NCBI RefSeq assembly: GCF_004364635.1 | Contig: NZ_SOAX01000004.1 | Location: 219,149-283,148, forward strand | Reading direction: 5' to 3' | Source: Halospina denitrificans | GTDB taxonomy: Bacteria; Pseudomonadota; Gammaproteobacteria; Pseudomonadales; Oleiphilaceae | Length of the DNA stretch: 64,000 nt | Shown here: positions 8,426 to 16,907 of the stretch, in pieces | How positions within the stretch are numbered: position 1 is the first letter of the stretch | Layout of the letters: every line of letters starts with the position of its first letter | Position numbers and translations under genes: made by a program | Notes under the pieces: generated by a model | Seen by the model: only the letters and a program-made list of their open reading frames with translations | Told to the model about the DNA's origin: nothing | Databases searched by the model: none

Positions 8426-9103
8426 ATGAAAATCCTGATGGTACTGACTTCACACAGCGAGATGGGCAACACCGGCCACAAGACCGGTTTCTGGCTGGAA
8501 GAGTTCACCACACCCTATTACATCTTCAAGGATGCCGGCGCACAGATCACTCTGGCCTCGCCCAAGGGAGGGCAACCGCCGGTGGATCCCAACAGTGCGG
8601 CGCCGGACGCCGCTTCTGACAGCACTGAACGATTCGAGAAGGACGCGGAGAGCAAGGCAGCCCTTGCGGACACCGAAAAGCTCGCCAACGTCCAGGCCAA
8701 TGACTACGACGCCATTTTCTACCCCGGCGGCCACGGCCCACTCTGGGATCTGGCCGAAGACCCTGACAGTATTACGCTTATTGAGGAGGCCGTCCGACAG
8801 GATAAGGTCATTGGCGCCGTCTGCCACGCGCCGGGTGCATTACGGCATGTGCGCGGCACCGACGGCAATCCTCTGGTTCAGGGCAGGGAGGTCACCGGCT
8901 TCACCAATGGCGAGGAAGAGGCGGTGCAGCTGGATAAGGTGGTCCCCTTCCTGGTGGAGGACATGCTCGAGGCCAGCGGCGCACACTACACCTGTGGCGA
9001 GGACTGGGAATCGCATGTGGTTCGCGATGGCAAGTTGATCACTGGCCAGAACCCGGCTTCCTCGGAAGATGCCGCCCACGCCGTTCTGGCACTGCTGCGC
9101 TGA
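8426..9103 (+). CDS. Hsp31-like DJ-1/PfpI protein (glutaminase-like fold)
   Basis: This 225-residue member of the longer DJ-1/PfpI branch has a catalytic cysteine in AVCHAPGAL (C133, H134), glutamates E25/E26 in WLEEF, and the PGGHGPLWDL loop. That set matches yeast Hsp31-type and bacterial glyoxalase III-like proteins, which turn methylglyoxal to lactate without glutathione. Neighbouring YIP1, HIT and DJ-1 genes suggest a reactive-carbonyl or oxidative stress unit. The assignment of glyoxalase activity is by family only. Confidence 0.83.
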   Translation: MKILMVLTSHSEMGNTGHKTGFWLEEFTTPYYIFKDAGAQITLASPKGGQPPVDPNSAAPDAASDSTERFEKDAESKAALADTEKLANVQANDYDAIFYPGGHGPLWDLAEDPDSITLIEEAVRQDKVIGAVCHAPGALRHVRGTDGNPLVQGREVTGFTNGEEEAVQLDKVVPFLVEDMLEASGAHYTCGEDWESHVVRDGKLITGQNPASSEDAAHAVLALLR

Positions 9104-9112
9104 TACCGACCT

Positions 9113-9142
9113 GTGCGGGAGCCGTGCTCAGCGCTCCCGCAC
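9113..9142. terminator. Hairpin between convergent genes
   Basis: GTGCGGGAGC pairs with GCTCCCGCAC over 10 bp with a 10-base loop. It lies between the Hsp31-like stop and the antiporter stop and overlaps the antiporter's last codons. There is no clear T tract on either strand, so its role as terminator is likely but not certain. Confidence 0.5.
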
Positions 9143-10318
9143 CACCCGGGTCACCAGAATGGGCCCGAACACCTCGAATACGATGGTGGACGTCACGACC
9201 GTGGCGACGATCAGGCTTCCCTGATCCGGAAAGCGTTCCGCTGCCAGCAGCGCCATACCCATGGCAACACCTGCCTGGGGTGTCAGGGCCAGACCAAGAT
9301 CCGACGGGATCCCCTTACGGCTATGCTTGAGCGCACGCACCCCCAGGTACCCCCCCAGATAACGTCCGCCAAGACGCAGAAGAATATAGGCCAGGGTCAG
9401 CCAGGCCGCCATGCCCATATAGCCAAGATCGACACTCGCTCCCGAAAGCACGAAAAAGAAGATCAGAAACGGCCACTCGATGTGCTCGATCTCCGTGAAG
9501 GAACGGGTGTGGTGGCGGGAAAGATTCACGATCAGGAAGCCGGTCGTCATGGCCGCCAGCAATGATGACACCTGGAGGTAGGTGGACAGCCCGGCGACGA
9601 GCAGAATCAGTGCCAGGGCCTCCACCAGCGTGGGCTCGCCCGGCTGGATGCGCCCCGTCAGCCAGGCAGCGGGCAACCCGAGAACAGCGCCCAGGACCAG
9701 GGCGCCACCGAGCTCCCAGCCCGCATGCGCCAGTGCCTCAGCGCCGTTTCCGGAAGTGGCCCACCCCAGCCCCGCCATGGCAAAACCAAACACGATAATA
9801 CCCCAGGCATCGTCAATCGCCACGATACCCAGAATTACCCGTGACCTGAGGCTGCTGTCCCCTTCAAACCGGATGGCCTCACTGACGGCGGCCGGATCCG
9901 TCGCCACCGAGATCGCCGCCAGGGAAACGGCCACCGCCAGGGAATAGCCAAGAAGCGTCAGACCCAGACCAACCGCCAGAGCACCCACCAGGATCACGGA
10001 AACCGACAGGATCAGGATAAGGGGCCCCGTATTCCGGAGGCGCTTCAGGGTCAGTTCGCCCCCCAGAAGAAATGCCACCATCACCAGCGCCACATTGATC
10101 AGAGGCTCACTCAGATCGCCCAGGGGCCGTTCATGGGGTTCCCCAAGAATGCCCTGCTGGATCACCGCATAGGCCACACCCACCAGGACCAGCAGCGATA
10201 TACGCGGCAGGCGTGTGCGCCTGGCCACGGCGTCCGCGAGGATGCTGACTGACAGCAACACCCCGAGCAGCATCAGGTTGAAGCTGCTCTGGCTCATATC
10301 GGCAAGCAGTTGATCCAT
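9128..10318 (-). CDS. Cation:proton antiporter (CPA family)
   Basis: This 396-residue inner-membrane protein has about 12 hydrophobic segments typical of PF00999 exchangers. The unwound helix region reads SVATDPAAVSEAIR, and AIDDAWGIIVFGF supplies the paired acidic residues that bind cation or proton. There is no C-terminal TrkA-N domain, so it is the short form. It probably exchanges Na+ or K+ for H+, fitting life in salt. It is a single-gene unit. Confidence 0.82.
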   Translation of the reverse strand: MDQLLADMSQSSFNLMLLGVLLSVSILADAVARRTRLPRISLLVLVGVAYAVIQQGILGEPHERPLGDLSEPLINVALVMVAFLLGGELTLKRLRNTGPLILILSVSVILVGALAVGLGLTLLGYSLAVAVSLAAISVATDPAAVSEAIRFEGDSSLRSRVILGIVAIDDAWGIIVFGFAMAGLGWATSGNGAEALAHAGWELGGALVLGAVLGLPAAWLTGRIQPGEPTLVEALALILLVAGLSTYLQVSSLLAAMTTGFLIVNLSRHHTRSFTEIEHIEWPFLIFFFVLSGASVDLGYMGMAAWLTLAYILLRLGGRYLGGYLGVRALKHSRKGIPSDLGLALTPQAGVAMGMALLAAERFPDQGSLIVATVVTSTIVFEVFGPILVTRVVRER

Positions 10319-10364
10319 AAACTCCTTATCCAGGACCGGGAAATTTCAGCTGGTATGGCACCCC

Positions 10365-11012
10365 TTACCGGTTGGGCATGGACATCATATCCACGTCGGA
10401 CGGAAGCTGGTAGAAGCTGTCCGGCTTATCCACCTCCTTCGCCTCAATCAGGGTAAGACCTTCCTTCTGGCGGAGAATACCCCCGTATCCGGTTTCATCC
10501 AGATCCTTCAGCATCTTCCGGGTACTGCCGGAATCCTCCGGATCCAGCATCTGGCCGACGCGGACCATAGCCTTGAGGAATCCCTGGGTAGCCGCGACAA
10601 CCCTGGGGTGGTCGGAAAGCACCACCTCAAGCGTCCGGCCGTTAATGCTCACCTCATGGACATGCCCCTCGTACCCGGAGACTGTCTCGGTCTTTCCGGT
10701 CTTGCGGATTTCCACATTCTCCGCAGAGCTATCGCCGGATCTGTTGTTTCCCTGGGAAAACTGCGCCATGGCCCTGCCCATCTCGTCCATGTTCACGGCC
10801 ACCTTCCTGCCGCCCTGGTTCATAACCGAATAGACCTTGCCACCGGACACCAGCATATAACCGTCCTGCCCCGCGTTGATCCGGATATGGTCGTCATCCT
10901 GGTAATAGACCTCGGTGCGCGTCTGCCCCGGCATCTCAAACACGCCATAGGCGTCCGCCTGGGCCATCACGGAAACGCAGAGACCAACCGTAAGAGTAAG
11001 AATCCTGTACAT
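10365..11012 (-). CDS. Secreted periplasmic protein of unknown function
   Basis: This 215-residue protein has an N-terminal signal peptide (MYRILTLTVGLCVSVMAQADA, cleavage after about residue 21). The mature part contains YYQDDDHIRI, then DGYMLVSGGKVYSVM, and ends with LPSDVDMMSMPNR. The pattern resembles DUF4412-type proteins, in which a short beta-rich domain reads out a secreted polypeptide, but I cannot confirm the family. No partner is obvious: the toxin-antitoxin pair lies upstream and the antiporter downstream. Confidence 0.6.
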   Translation of the reverse strand: MYRILTLTVGLCVSVMAQADAYGVFEMPGQTRTEVYYQDDDHIRINAGQDGYMLVSGGKVYSVMNQGGRKVAVNMDEMGRAMAQFSQGNNRSGDSSAENVEIRKTGKTETVSGYEGHVHEVSINGRTLEVVLSDHPRVVAATQGFLKAMVRVGQMLDPEDSGSTRKMLKDLDETGYGGILRQKEGLTLIEAKEVDKPDSFYQLPSDVDMMSMPNR

Positions 11013-11118
11013 GATGTCGTCCTTGTTGTCGCCAGTTATCAGGGAAACCCGGCATAGGCGGGATTAGAATCAGATTATCAGGAGTTGGGGGGTACGGCCA
11101 GACGCCATGATTCCGCCC

Positions 11119-11700
11119 CTAAGTCAGCACGATCTCCCTGGCCCACTCCGGCAACGGGTCCAGCGTCCATTGCCAATGACCGTCCCGCCACAGCGCCACG
11201 CGTTGGTAGGGTTTCCCGGCACTGGAGTTGTCCACCAGGTGGAGTTCATCAGCCAGGCCGACGCTATCCCGAACCAGTTTCCGGGTCCGGGGAATGCGCG
11301 AGCGGATCTTGCGCACGGGCACCTTGTGCCCGCCGGCGGTGACGCGGCTGGCGACGCGGGCGATGTTGAGTTCCGGGTCTGTCAGATGGAAGTAGAAGAT
11401 ACGGATGACAAAGCCGCAGGCCTTGGCCCGGGCGGCGAAGTCGACCTTGGAGGGGTGGGAGTAGACGGTCTCAAAGCAGAAGCTCTGCTGTTCGTCCAGC
11501 AGGCGCGCCCGCTCCTTCTCGGCCAGCAGTGACGCCTCGTAGCTGTGCTTCTCGGGGCTGCCCGGCCAGAGCAGGCGCGCAACATTGTCGGCATTCACCA
11601 GCGGTATGCCCCGTGGCGCCAGAAACTGTTGGTGGAAGGTGGTCTTCCCGGCCCCGTTGCCCCCTACCAATAGCCAGAGTTCAGGCGGCGTCGCGGTCAT
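11119..11700 (-). CDS. Zeta-toxin-like P-loop kinase (putative toxin)
   Basis: This 193-residue protein has a Walker A GGNGAGKT at residues 13-20, an early acidic segment VNADNVARLLWPG, FETVYSHPSK in the middle, and the RVTAGGHKVPVRKIRSR region seen in zeta-like kinases. Zeta toxins phosphorylate UDP-activated sugars; smaller zeta-like kinases have mostly unknown substrates. The ATG at 11698-11700 begins inside the preceding ParD-like gene (20-base overlap), the usual toxin-antitoxin layout. The frame is open further upstream but only as a shadow of that gene. Confidence 0.75.
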   Translation of the reverse strand: MTATPPELWLLVGGNGAGKTTFHQQFLAPRGIPLVNADNVARLLWPGSPEKHSYEASLLAEKERARLLDEQQSFCFETVYSHPSKVDFAARAKACGFVIRIFYFHLTDPELNIARVASRVTAGGHKVPVRKIRSRIPRTRKLVRDSVGLADELHLVDNSSAGKPYQRVALWRDGHWQWTLDPLPEWAREIVLT

Positions 11701-12091
11701 CCGACTTCCTGAACCGGCCGTTGCGGAAAATGCCGAGGGTACGCGTGCCGTCCGGCTCAATCGCCTCCAGGTAGCCGGGATGCTCCATCGAGGCCTGGTA
11801 CACCACACGATCCTGGCGGATGCTCTCGGAAAGGCTGCCGGTTTCCCGGGCTGCCTCCACGTCCGCCCAGATGTCATCGGTCGCGGGCATCTCAACAGAG
11901 GGTCTTTCCAGATGCACCTCCTTCAGCCCCTGGGTCAACGCGACAAGATCCTCGGCCGACAACTGGCCGGCAACAGCCTGGCCGATACTGGCCCAGAACT
12001 CGATCTGCCGGGGCGTGGTGCGGTGCTGGAGCCCGGCTTCAGCGGCGGCCTGCTTTACGAGTTGGTCATCAAGGCGAACCGGTGTGGACAT
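11681..12091 (-). CDS. ParD-like antitoxin
   Basis: This 136-residue protein has an N-terminal ribbon-helix-helix-like part: STPVRLDDQLVKQAAAEAG, followed by RTTPRQIEFWASIGQAVAG. That matches the ParD-like family (PF11903) found next to zeta-like kinases. The C-terminal half should wrap and neutralise the kinase. The start at 12089-12091 follows GGAGGT. It precedes and overlaps the kinase gene. A strong inverted repeat lies about 50 bases upstream, fitting autorepression. Confidence 0.75.
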   Translation of the reverse strand: MSTPVRLDDQLVKQAAAEAGLQHRTTPRQIEFWASIGQAVAGQLSAEDLVALTQGLKEVHLERPSVEMPATDDIWADVEAARETGSLSESIRQDRVVYQASMEHPGYLEAIEPDGTRTLGIFRNGRFRKSDDRDAA

Positions 12092-12142
12092 GGGTACCTC
12101 CGGAATGGATGCGTCATGTCTAAAGAGTACGCCGCAGCCCAA

Positions 12143-12165
12143 AGGTGTTGCAAGTTGCTACACCT
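12143..12165. promoter_or_regulatory. Inverted-repeat operator of the ParD-like/zeta-like pair
   Basis: AGGTGTTGC and GCTACACCT flank a 5-base centre; the 9-base arms match at 8 positions. It lies 52-74 bases upstream of the ParD-like start and touches the stop of the outer-membrane gene. It is a good candidate for binding by the ribbon-helix-helix antitoxin. Confidence 0.6.
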
Positions 12166-12982
12166 AAAAACTAAAACCGATTCCGATCCCCCGCCGCCAA
12201 CGCGTGCTATCCGGCTCGCTGACGCTGAAAATGGTTGAACCAGTGCTAAGCCGGACAGGATCACTGGACGCAAACGCAGCCCGCTCAAAATAGGCGTAAA
12301 CGGACAATTCCAGGGTTTCCGTTGCGGGCATGGACCAGGCCACCAGATAGCGTTGCCCATAGTCTCCCTCGGGTTCCAGTGTGGTCTTGCCGGCGCCAAG
12401 CGCCGTAAGGTCAATGCGGGTCTCAACCGCCGTCGTCCGGAATACCCCGGCTCTTATCCTGAAACTCTGCCCCCGACCAAGGCTGTGATTGAGTTGCACG
12501 GATATTTCGGGCGTCCACCACCGATAACGGGATTCCAGGGCAATGGTACTGCCCGTGGCCTCAATATTCCGGTCCCACTGCCGAAACAGGATCCCGCCCC
12601 TCAGGGTCAGATTCACCACTTCTGGGGGGAGCCGGTATCCCAACCATGCCCCCGCTTCCTGGAAACGCGTCCGGGTGCGTGTTTCAAGGGCCCGGCCGGT
12701 TTGGGTTCTCCCGGAATAGTCCACCTCACCCTGGTGATAACTGGCGGTCAGGCCAGCACTGAGCGCTGGGCGCAGTCGCCATCGGGACTGTAGCGCAAGG
12801 CCGGGCAATCCCCCGTCTTCACGGTTGAGAGTCTGCCCGGTGGTGCTGGTTTCGCGGTATTCCGTGTGCAGCCATTCCGTGGCGACGGAAACGTCGGCAG
12901 CCAGAGTGCTCGCAGGAAAGGCACAGATAAAGAGAACTACCGACAGAAATAGCGTCAACTCGGCATTTTTACGGTAAGGCAT
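12164..12982 (-). CDS. Putative outer-membrane beta-barrel protein
   Basis: This 272-residue protein has a signal peptide ending near ASTLAA (residue 29) and then alternating hydrophobic/polar strands throughout. It ends in GIGIGFSF, a C-terminal phenylalanine of the type recognised by the BAM machinery. There are few cysteines. The family is not recognised. It follows the glycine-linker lipoprotein on the same strand, with a hairpin between them, and could share a surface role with it. Confidence 0.65.
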   Translation of the reverse strand: MPYRKNAELTLFLSVVLFICAFPASTLAADVSVATEWLHTEYRETSTTGQTLNREDGGLPGLALQSRWRLRPALSAGLTASYHQGEVDYSGRTQTGRALETRTRTRFQEAGAWLGYRLPPEVVNLTLRGGILFRQWDRNIEATGSTIALESRYRWWTPEISVQLNHSLGRGQSFRIRAGVFRTTAVETRIDLTALGAGKTTLEPEGDYGQRYLVAWSMPATETLELSVYAYFERAAFASSDPVRLSTGSTIFSVSEPDSTRWRRGIGIGFSF

Positions 12983-12996
12983 GGAACCTCATGGAC

Positions 12997-13023
12997 AGCC
13001 GGTCCGGAAGAGCCGGACCGGCT
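12997..13023. terminator. Strong hairpin between lipoprotein and barrel genes
   Basis: AGCCGGTCCGG pairs with CCGGACCGGCT over 11 bp with an AAGAG loop. The minus-strand side lacks a T tract, so it may attenuate or process the transcript rather than end it. Confidence 0.5.
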
Positions 13024-13033
13024 TTGGGCAGGG

Positions 13034-14014
13034 TCAGGTGCGGTCCGGCTGATTGTATCTCTCGGCGTTCCCCCCAAATGTCACAACGCATTCGGTGCAA
13101 TTCGGGAAGGAGACCTCCACTACGACAGCCCCGGAACTATCCGTGATCGTGATGGTGCCGCCAGTAAAGTTGCCATTTGCGCAGTTTTGCCGGTCGATAC
13201 CCGAGGCATCAAAGTCCACGTAACCCAGGTCACCATCATAAACACGTGCGGATACATCGTAGTTACCGTTGGAGTCCTCGTTAATTGACACGTTCTCAAC
13301 GCGATAGGTTTCCCCGTCCGGCCCTTCAAAATCCTCTGAGTAGGAGCACGTTGGAGTAGCCGTGTTCAAGCCTTTACAGGTCGTCGTACCGAGAAGAGTC
13401 GAGGTGACCGTTTGACCATCATCCACGGTATAGGTCAGGTTCCAGGTCATGGAGTATTCTGTCAGCTCACTGTTTACATAAGTGGCTGAATAGTCACCAG
13501 TCCCATCCGTTACTATCTGGCCGCCATTTGTCGAAACGCAGTAATTGTCATAGGTATAGGAAAAGTTAAGGGTTCCGTTTTCCGTAGTGCCCGACTCATC
13601 ATCGCCTTCATAGAGAATTTCACCTCCACAGCTTCCTTCCGCGACAAGCGTCGCAGCCGTGGGCGTCATACTCAGCTGGTCATTTTCCTCAATGATACGC
13701 AGCAGGTCCGCCGTCAACGCGTCCTCCACTTCAGCACTCTCAATAATGGCCGCAGTGGGAACATCGGTCGTTTCGGAATTGATGGCCTGATAGGTCCCTT
13801 CTGTTGATGCATAGGCTACTTCCGCCGCATCATCATTGGAGCTGACCGTGGCTTGGTTTTCGTTTCCGTCGAAAGTGGTTCGGGTAATCGTGTCATCATC
13901 ACCCCCGCCTCCACCACTGCTGCCACCCAGACAGCCCGCCAACAGCAGTGCGCTGCTGCCAGCAATGAGAAGATTTCGAATTGTGCTCGCGAGTCCTGAG
14001 TAGGCTCTGTTCAT
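13034..14014 (-). CDS. Glycine-linker lipoprotein of unknown function
   Basis: This 326-residue protein has a lipoprotein signal: LLLAGC puts the lipidated cysteine at residue 28, followed by a GGSSGGGGGDDD linker. The mature part is rich in T, S, N, D and aromatic beta-strand sequence with repeated YTYDNYC / TYTVDDG stretches and several paired cysteines. Base composition is visibly lower in GC than the neighbours. It looks like an outer-membrane-anchored, surface-exposed beta protein. No family is recognised. Confidence 0.65.
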   Translation of the reverse strand: MNRAYSGLASTIRNLLIAGSSALLLAGCLGGSSGGGGGDDDTITRTTFDGNENQATVSSNDDAAEVAYASTEGTYQAINSETTDVPTAAIIESAEVEDALTADLLRIIEENDQLSMTPTAATLVAEGSCGGEILYEGDDESGTTENGTLNFSYTYDNYCVSTNGGQIVTDGTGDYSATYVNSELTEYSMTWNLTYTVDDGQTVTSTLLGTTTCKGLNTATPTCSYSEDFEGPDGETYRVENVSINEDSNGNYDVSARVYDGDLGYVDFDASGIDRQNCANGNFTGGTITITDSSGAVVVEVSFPNCTECVVTFGGNAERYNQPDRT

Positions 14015-14171
14015 CGTTCATACTCCCTGGTTCAACATCCGGTTTGAAGCAGAGGTTCCGGAGGGAAAACACCGGAGGCACTTCCATCCCTTACCTCTTA
14101 ACGAAGATTAATAGCACTTAATTCGAAACGCCAGTTGCAGGAAGCATCTTTTTGATGAACGCCATCACGGT

Positions 14172-14513
14172 TCAGGCGTTCACACAATCAATACAGCGCG
14201 TCGCGGTCGGGTCGATGTTGAGGCGGGCGGTGTCGATGTCTTCGCCGCAGACAAAACAGGCGCCATAGTCGCCGTTTTCAATGCGGCGCAGGGCACCCTC
14301 GATGCGGGTGAGCATTTCCTTGCGGCGGCGTTCCGAGGCCTGGGCCATCTGCTGACCCTGGAGCGCGTCCATGCGGGAAAGCCGGCCCATGCGCTGCTGG
14401 TCCAGCTCCACGGTATCGGAGGCATCATCCTTTTCACGCTCCAGCGCCAGGAGTTCCTCCTTCAGGTCGAGGAGCTTCTGGCGCCAGGCGGCCAGGTCCA
14501 GTTCGTCACTCAT
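14172..14513 (-). CDS. TraR/DksA family zinc-finger protein
   Basis: This 113-residue protein has a long N-terminal coiled coil (about 8-80) and a C-terminal zinc finger with C86, C89, C107 and C110 (CFVC and CIDC). DksA-type proteins enter the RNA polymerase secondary channel; shorter relatives like this have varied or unknown roles. Its start overlaps the end of pncB by 8 bases, so it is translated with the NAD salvage genes. That coupling is unusual and suggests a link between NAD supply and transcription, but this is speculative. Confidence 0.82.
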   Translation of the reverse strand: MSDELDLAAWRQKLLDLKEELLALEREKDDASDTVELDQQRMGRLSRMDALQGQQMAQASERRRKEMLTRIEGALRRIENGDYGACFVCGEDIDTARLNIDPTATRCIDCVNA

Positions 14514-15849
14514 TCTCCAGGTTCCCCCGGTACTGCTGCATCAGTTTCTGTTTGTCGTGCTCGAGTCTATCACTGATGGCAACCCGGTAAGGCAACCCTG
14601 CAGGATGGAGTTGGCGCATGGCGTCAGGCAGGCTCTGGATGGAGGCCAGCGCATGGTCACGGACCGACTGCAGGTCGGGGATGGCTCCCTCCATGGCGTT
14701 TCCATTGCGGATGGCGGTTTTCAGGAGTGGCTCGGCGCCTTCCGGCGCGGCTTCATCAGCCGCAGTGATGGTATCGCCACTCATTACACCACCCCGCCAG
14801 TTGCGCCAGACCTGCTTGGCCCCGGGCCAGGTACTCTTGTTACTGGAGGCCTTGATGCGCGGCTCGCCATCATATTCCGCCAGCTTATAGGCAAAGTCGA
14901 TGCTCGATGCGTCGGACACGGCAGCCCACTCCGTCCCCACACCGAAGCCGTCGATGGGAGCGCCGTTCACGAGGAGCTTGCGGATGGCGTATTCATCCAG
15001 ACTTGAGGAGGCCACGATCTTCACATCCACCAGCCCGGCATCGTCGAGTTTCCGGCGCGCTTTCCTGGAAAGGTCCAGGAGATCGCCGGAATCCAGCCGT
15101 ATCGCACGGGCCGGCGGCGGGTTGTCACCCCCTTCCCGGAGCAGTTCGATCACCCGGTCCACACCCCGGAGGCTGTCCCAGGTATCCACGAGCAGGGTTG
15201 TCTCCGGCCAGTAGTGACTGAAATCACGAAAGGCCCGGGCTTCATCGTTGTAGGCCTGGATAAAACTGTGCGCCATGGTTCCGAGCACGGGAATGCCCAG
15301 TGCCTGACCCGCTTCCAGATTGGATGTACCTGAAGCACCGGCAATCCAGCTGGTTCTCGCCAGGTTCATGGCACCTTCCCGGCCCTGGGCCTTACGAGCG
15401 CCGAAGTCCATGACGGGGCGCCCATCCGCTGCCTCCACCACTCTGGCAGCCTTACTGGCGAGCACACTCTGTGCGTGAACCGTGTTCAACAGCAGGGTTT
15501 CCACAAGCTGGGCCTGGATCAACGGCGCCCGTATGCGCATGACGGGCTCCAGAGGGAAGACAACACTGCCGTCCGGAATCATTTCCACATCGCCGGTGAA
15601 GCGCAGATCCTGAAGAAAATTCAGGAAATCGTCCGGGAATCGGTTGAGCCCGGCCAGCCAGTCTATCTCTTCGGGCGTGATCCGGAAGTCCAGCAGCGCC
15701 TGCAGGGCCTGGTTCTGACCACAGGCCAACACGTAATTCCGGCTCTCGGGAAGCTTACGGAAGAAGAGCTCGAACACTGCCTCCCGGCTCATGTCCTCGG
15801 CGTGATAGACGCGGGCCATACTCAGTTCATAGAGGTCAGTGAACAGCAT
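14506..15849 (-). CDS. pncB: Nicotinate phosphoribosyltransferase
   Basis: This 447-residue protein joins nicotinate with PRPP to make nicotinate mononucleotide in the Preiss-Handler NAD salvage route. It shows FTDLYELSM at the N-terminus, the PRPP-site segments LVDTWDSLRGVDRVIELL and AIRLDSGDLLDLSR, and the conserved GTMAHSFIQAY. It follows pncA by about 20 bases and overlaps the TraR/DksA-type gene. Nicotinamide is thus taken to nicotinate by PncA and then to the mononucleotide. Confidence 0.9.
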   Translation of the reverse strand: MLFTDLYELSMARVYHAEDMSREAVFELFFRKLPESRNYVLACGQNQALQALLDFRITPEEIDWLAGLNRFPDDFLNFLQDLRFTGDVEMIPDGSVVFPLEPVMRIRAPLIQAQLVETLLLNTVHAQSVLASKAARVVEAADGRPVMDFGARKAQGREGAMNLARTSWIAGASGTSNLEAGQALGIPVLGTMAHSFIQAYNDEARAFRDFSHYWPETTLLVDTWDSLRGVDRVIELLREGGDNPPPARAIRLDSGDLLDLSRKARRKLDDAGLVDVKIVASSSLDEYAIRKLLVNGAPIDGFGVGTEWAAVSDASSIDFAYKLAEYDGEPRIKASSNKSTWPGAKQVWRNWRGGVMSGDTITAADEAAPEGAEPLLKTAIRNGNAMEGAIPDLQSVRDHALASIQSLPDAMRQLHPAGLPYRVAISDRLEHDKQKLMQQYRGNLENE

Positions 15850-15870
15850 TCAGCACTCCTTGTTCCGGGT

Positions 15871-16428
15871 TTACACCAGTTCGGCGCCAGCAGCCTTCAT
15901 CTCATCCAGGGCCCGCCGGCCGCCATCAGGGTCCACGGCACGGGTCGCATCACGCATGAGAATAACCTTAAAGCCGGCCTTGCAGGCGTCCAGCACCGTG
16001 GCCCTGACGCAGACATCCTGGGCCAACCCGCCAATCCAGAGCCGTTTCACACCCTGATGGCGCAGCCAGTCTGCCAGGCCGGTCCCATCCAGCGCCGAGT
16101 ACTGGTCCTGATCCTCGAACTCACCCTTGGAGACCAGATGGTAATCCGCTGGCAATGCCAGGTCCGGGTGAAAATCGGCGCCGGTGGTCTCCTGCTCACA
16201 ATGGTGAGGCCAGGGGCCGCCCTGCTCCTCGAAGCTGCAGTGTTTCTCCGGATGCCAGTCCCGCGAGGCCACAATCGGGATCCCCGCCTCAACAGCAGCC
16301 TCGATGGCCTCATTGAGGACGGGAACCACCGCATCACCATCCTTCACGCCAAGCGCGCCACCAGGACAGAAATCATTCTGAACGTCGACGATAATCAGGG
16401 CGTCGCCCCGGGAAAAAGACGGCCTCAT
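15871..16428 (-). CDS. pncA: Nicotinamidase
   Basis: This 185-residue isochorismatase-fold enzyme hydrolyses nicotinamide to nicotinate. The catalytic triad is visible: D15 in DVQNDF, the lysine in SKGEFEDQDQYS, and the cysteine in GLAQDVCVRATVLDA. The metal-binding set DWHPEKH is also present. It is first gene of the pncA-pncB-traR/dksA unit and divergent from the betaine genes, with a 560-base region between them. Confidence 0.9.
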   Translation of the reverse strand: MRPSFSRGDALIIVDVQNDFCPGGALGVKDGDAVVPVLNEAIEAAVEAGIPIVASRDWHPEKHCSFEEQGGPWPHHCEQETTGADFHPDLALPADYHLVSKGEFEDQDQYSALDGTGLADWLRHQGVKRLWIGGLAQDVCVRATVLDACKAGFKVILMRDATRAVDPDGGRRALDEMKAAGAELV

Positions 16429-16634
16429 GGTGCCTCCTGCAGCCTGCGGAATGGTCTACTGTCGACTATGGAACCCGCGGGGCCCGGAATCAAGCCCGTT
16501 CCGCCATCACACCACCGGTTTATTAGCTCCATACAACCGGCTCTGGAAAAGTCCCGTAAATCGCTGATCAAGACGCTAAATCACGCAAATGTCGTGGGTG
16601 CTTTCACAGGAATTTCACATGGATATAGCTCCCC
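16429..16634. other. pncA/betaine intergenic region, left part
   Basis: These about 200 bases hold no gene that I can support. They should contain the pncA promoter (minus strand) and the start of the betaine leader transcript (plus strand). No convincing -35/-10 pair was picked by eye. Confidence 0.4.
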
Positions 16635-16649
16635 TGGGACTTGAAATAT

Positions 16650-16850
16650 CCGGCAGAGTCGGTACGGTATACGGGATACCCGCAAAAACACGGGGGTGCC
16701 GAGAGGCAACCGCCCCCGCTGCTTGTAATTCCCGGCTCTGGTTTGCGCTGGCTCACCAGGGCGATAGGTCAGGCTTCACCGAGAAGCCACTGAGCAGGAA
16801 AGCTGCCCGCACGTTCTCGCCCGGCGTTCGCCAGGCACGTGATGGTCACT
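16650..16850 (+). promoter_or_regulatory. Structured leader resembling a cobalamin riboswitch, upstream of betaine genes
   Basis: Blocks of the AdoCbl riboswitch core occur in order. GGGATA is at 16673-16678, and a small stem CCCG/CGGG (16679-16682 with 16691-16694) encloses an A-rich loop. An extra hairpin GGTGCC-GAGA-GGCAACC (16695-16711) follows, then GCCCCCGC (16712-16719) with TTGTAA (16723-16728). GCCACTG (16786-16792), GGAAAGC and CGCCAGGCACGTG (16829-16841, B12-box-like) come later. The last block departs from the consensus GCCAGGAGACCTGCC, and P3 carries an insertion. It may be a divergent cobalamin riboswitch or a relative with changed ligand. Confidence 0.55.
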
Positions 16851-16907
16851 TTCACTAGCCAGCAGAAAGAATCAAGAACGCAGCGGCAAGCTGTCGACAT
16901 CAATCGT

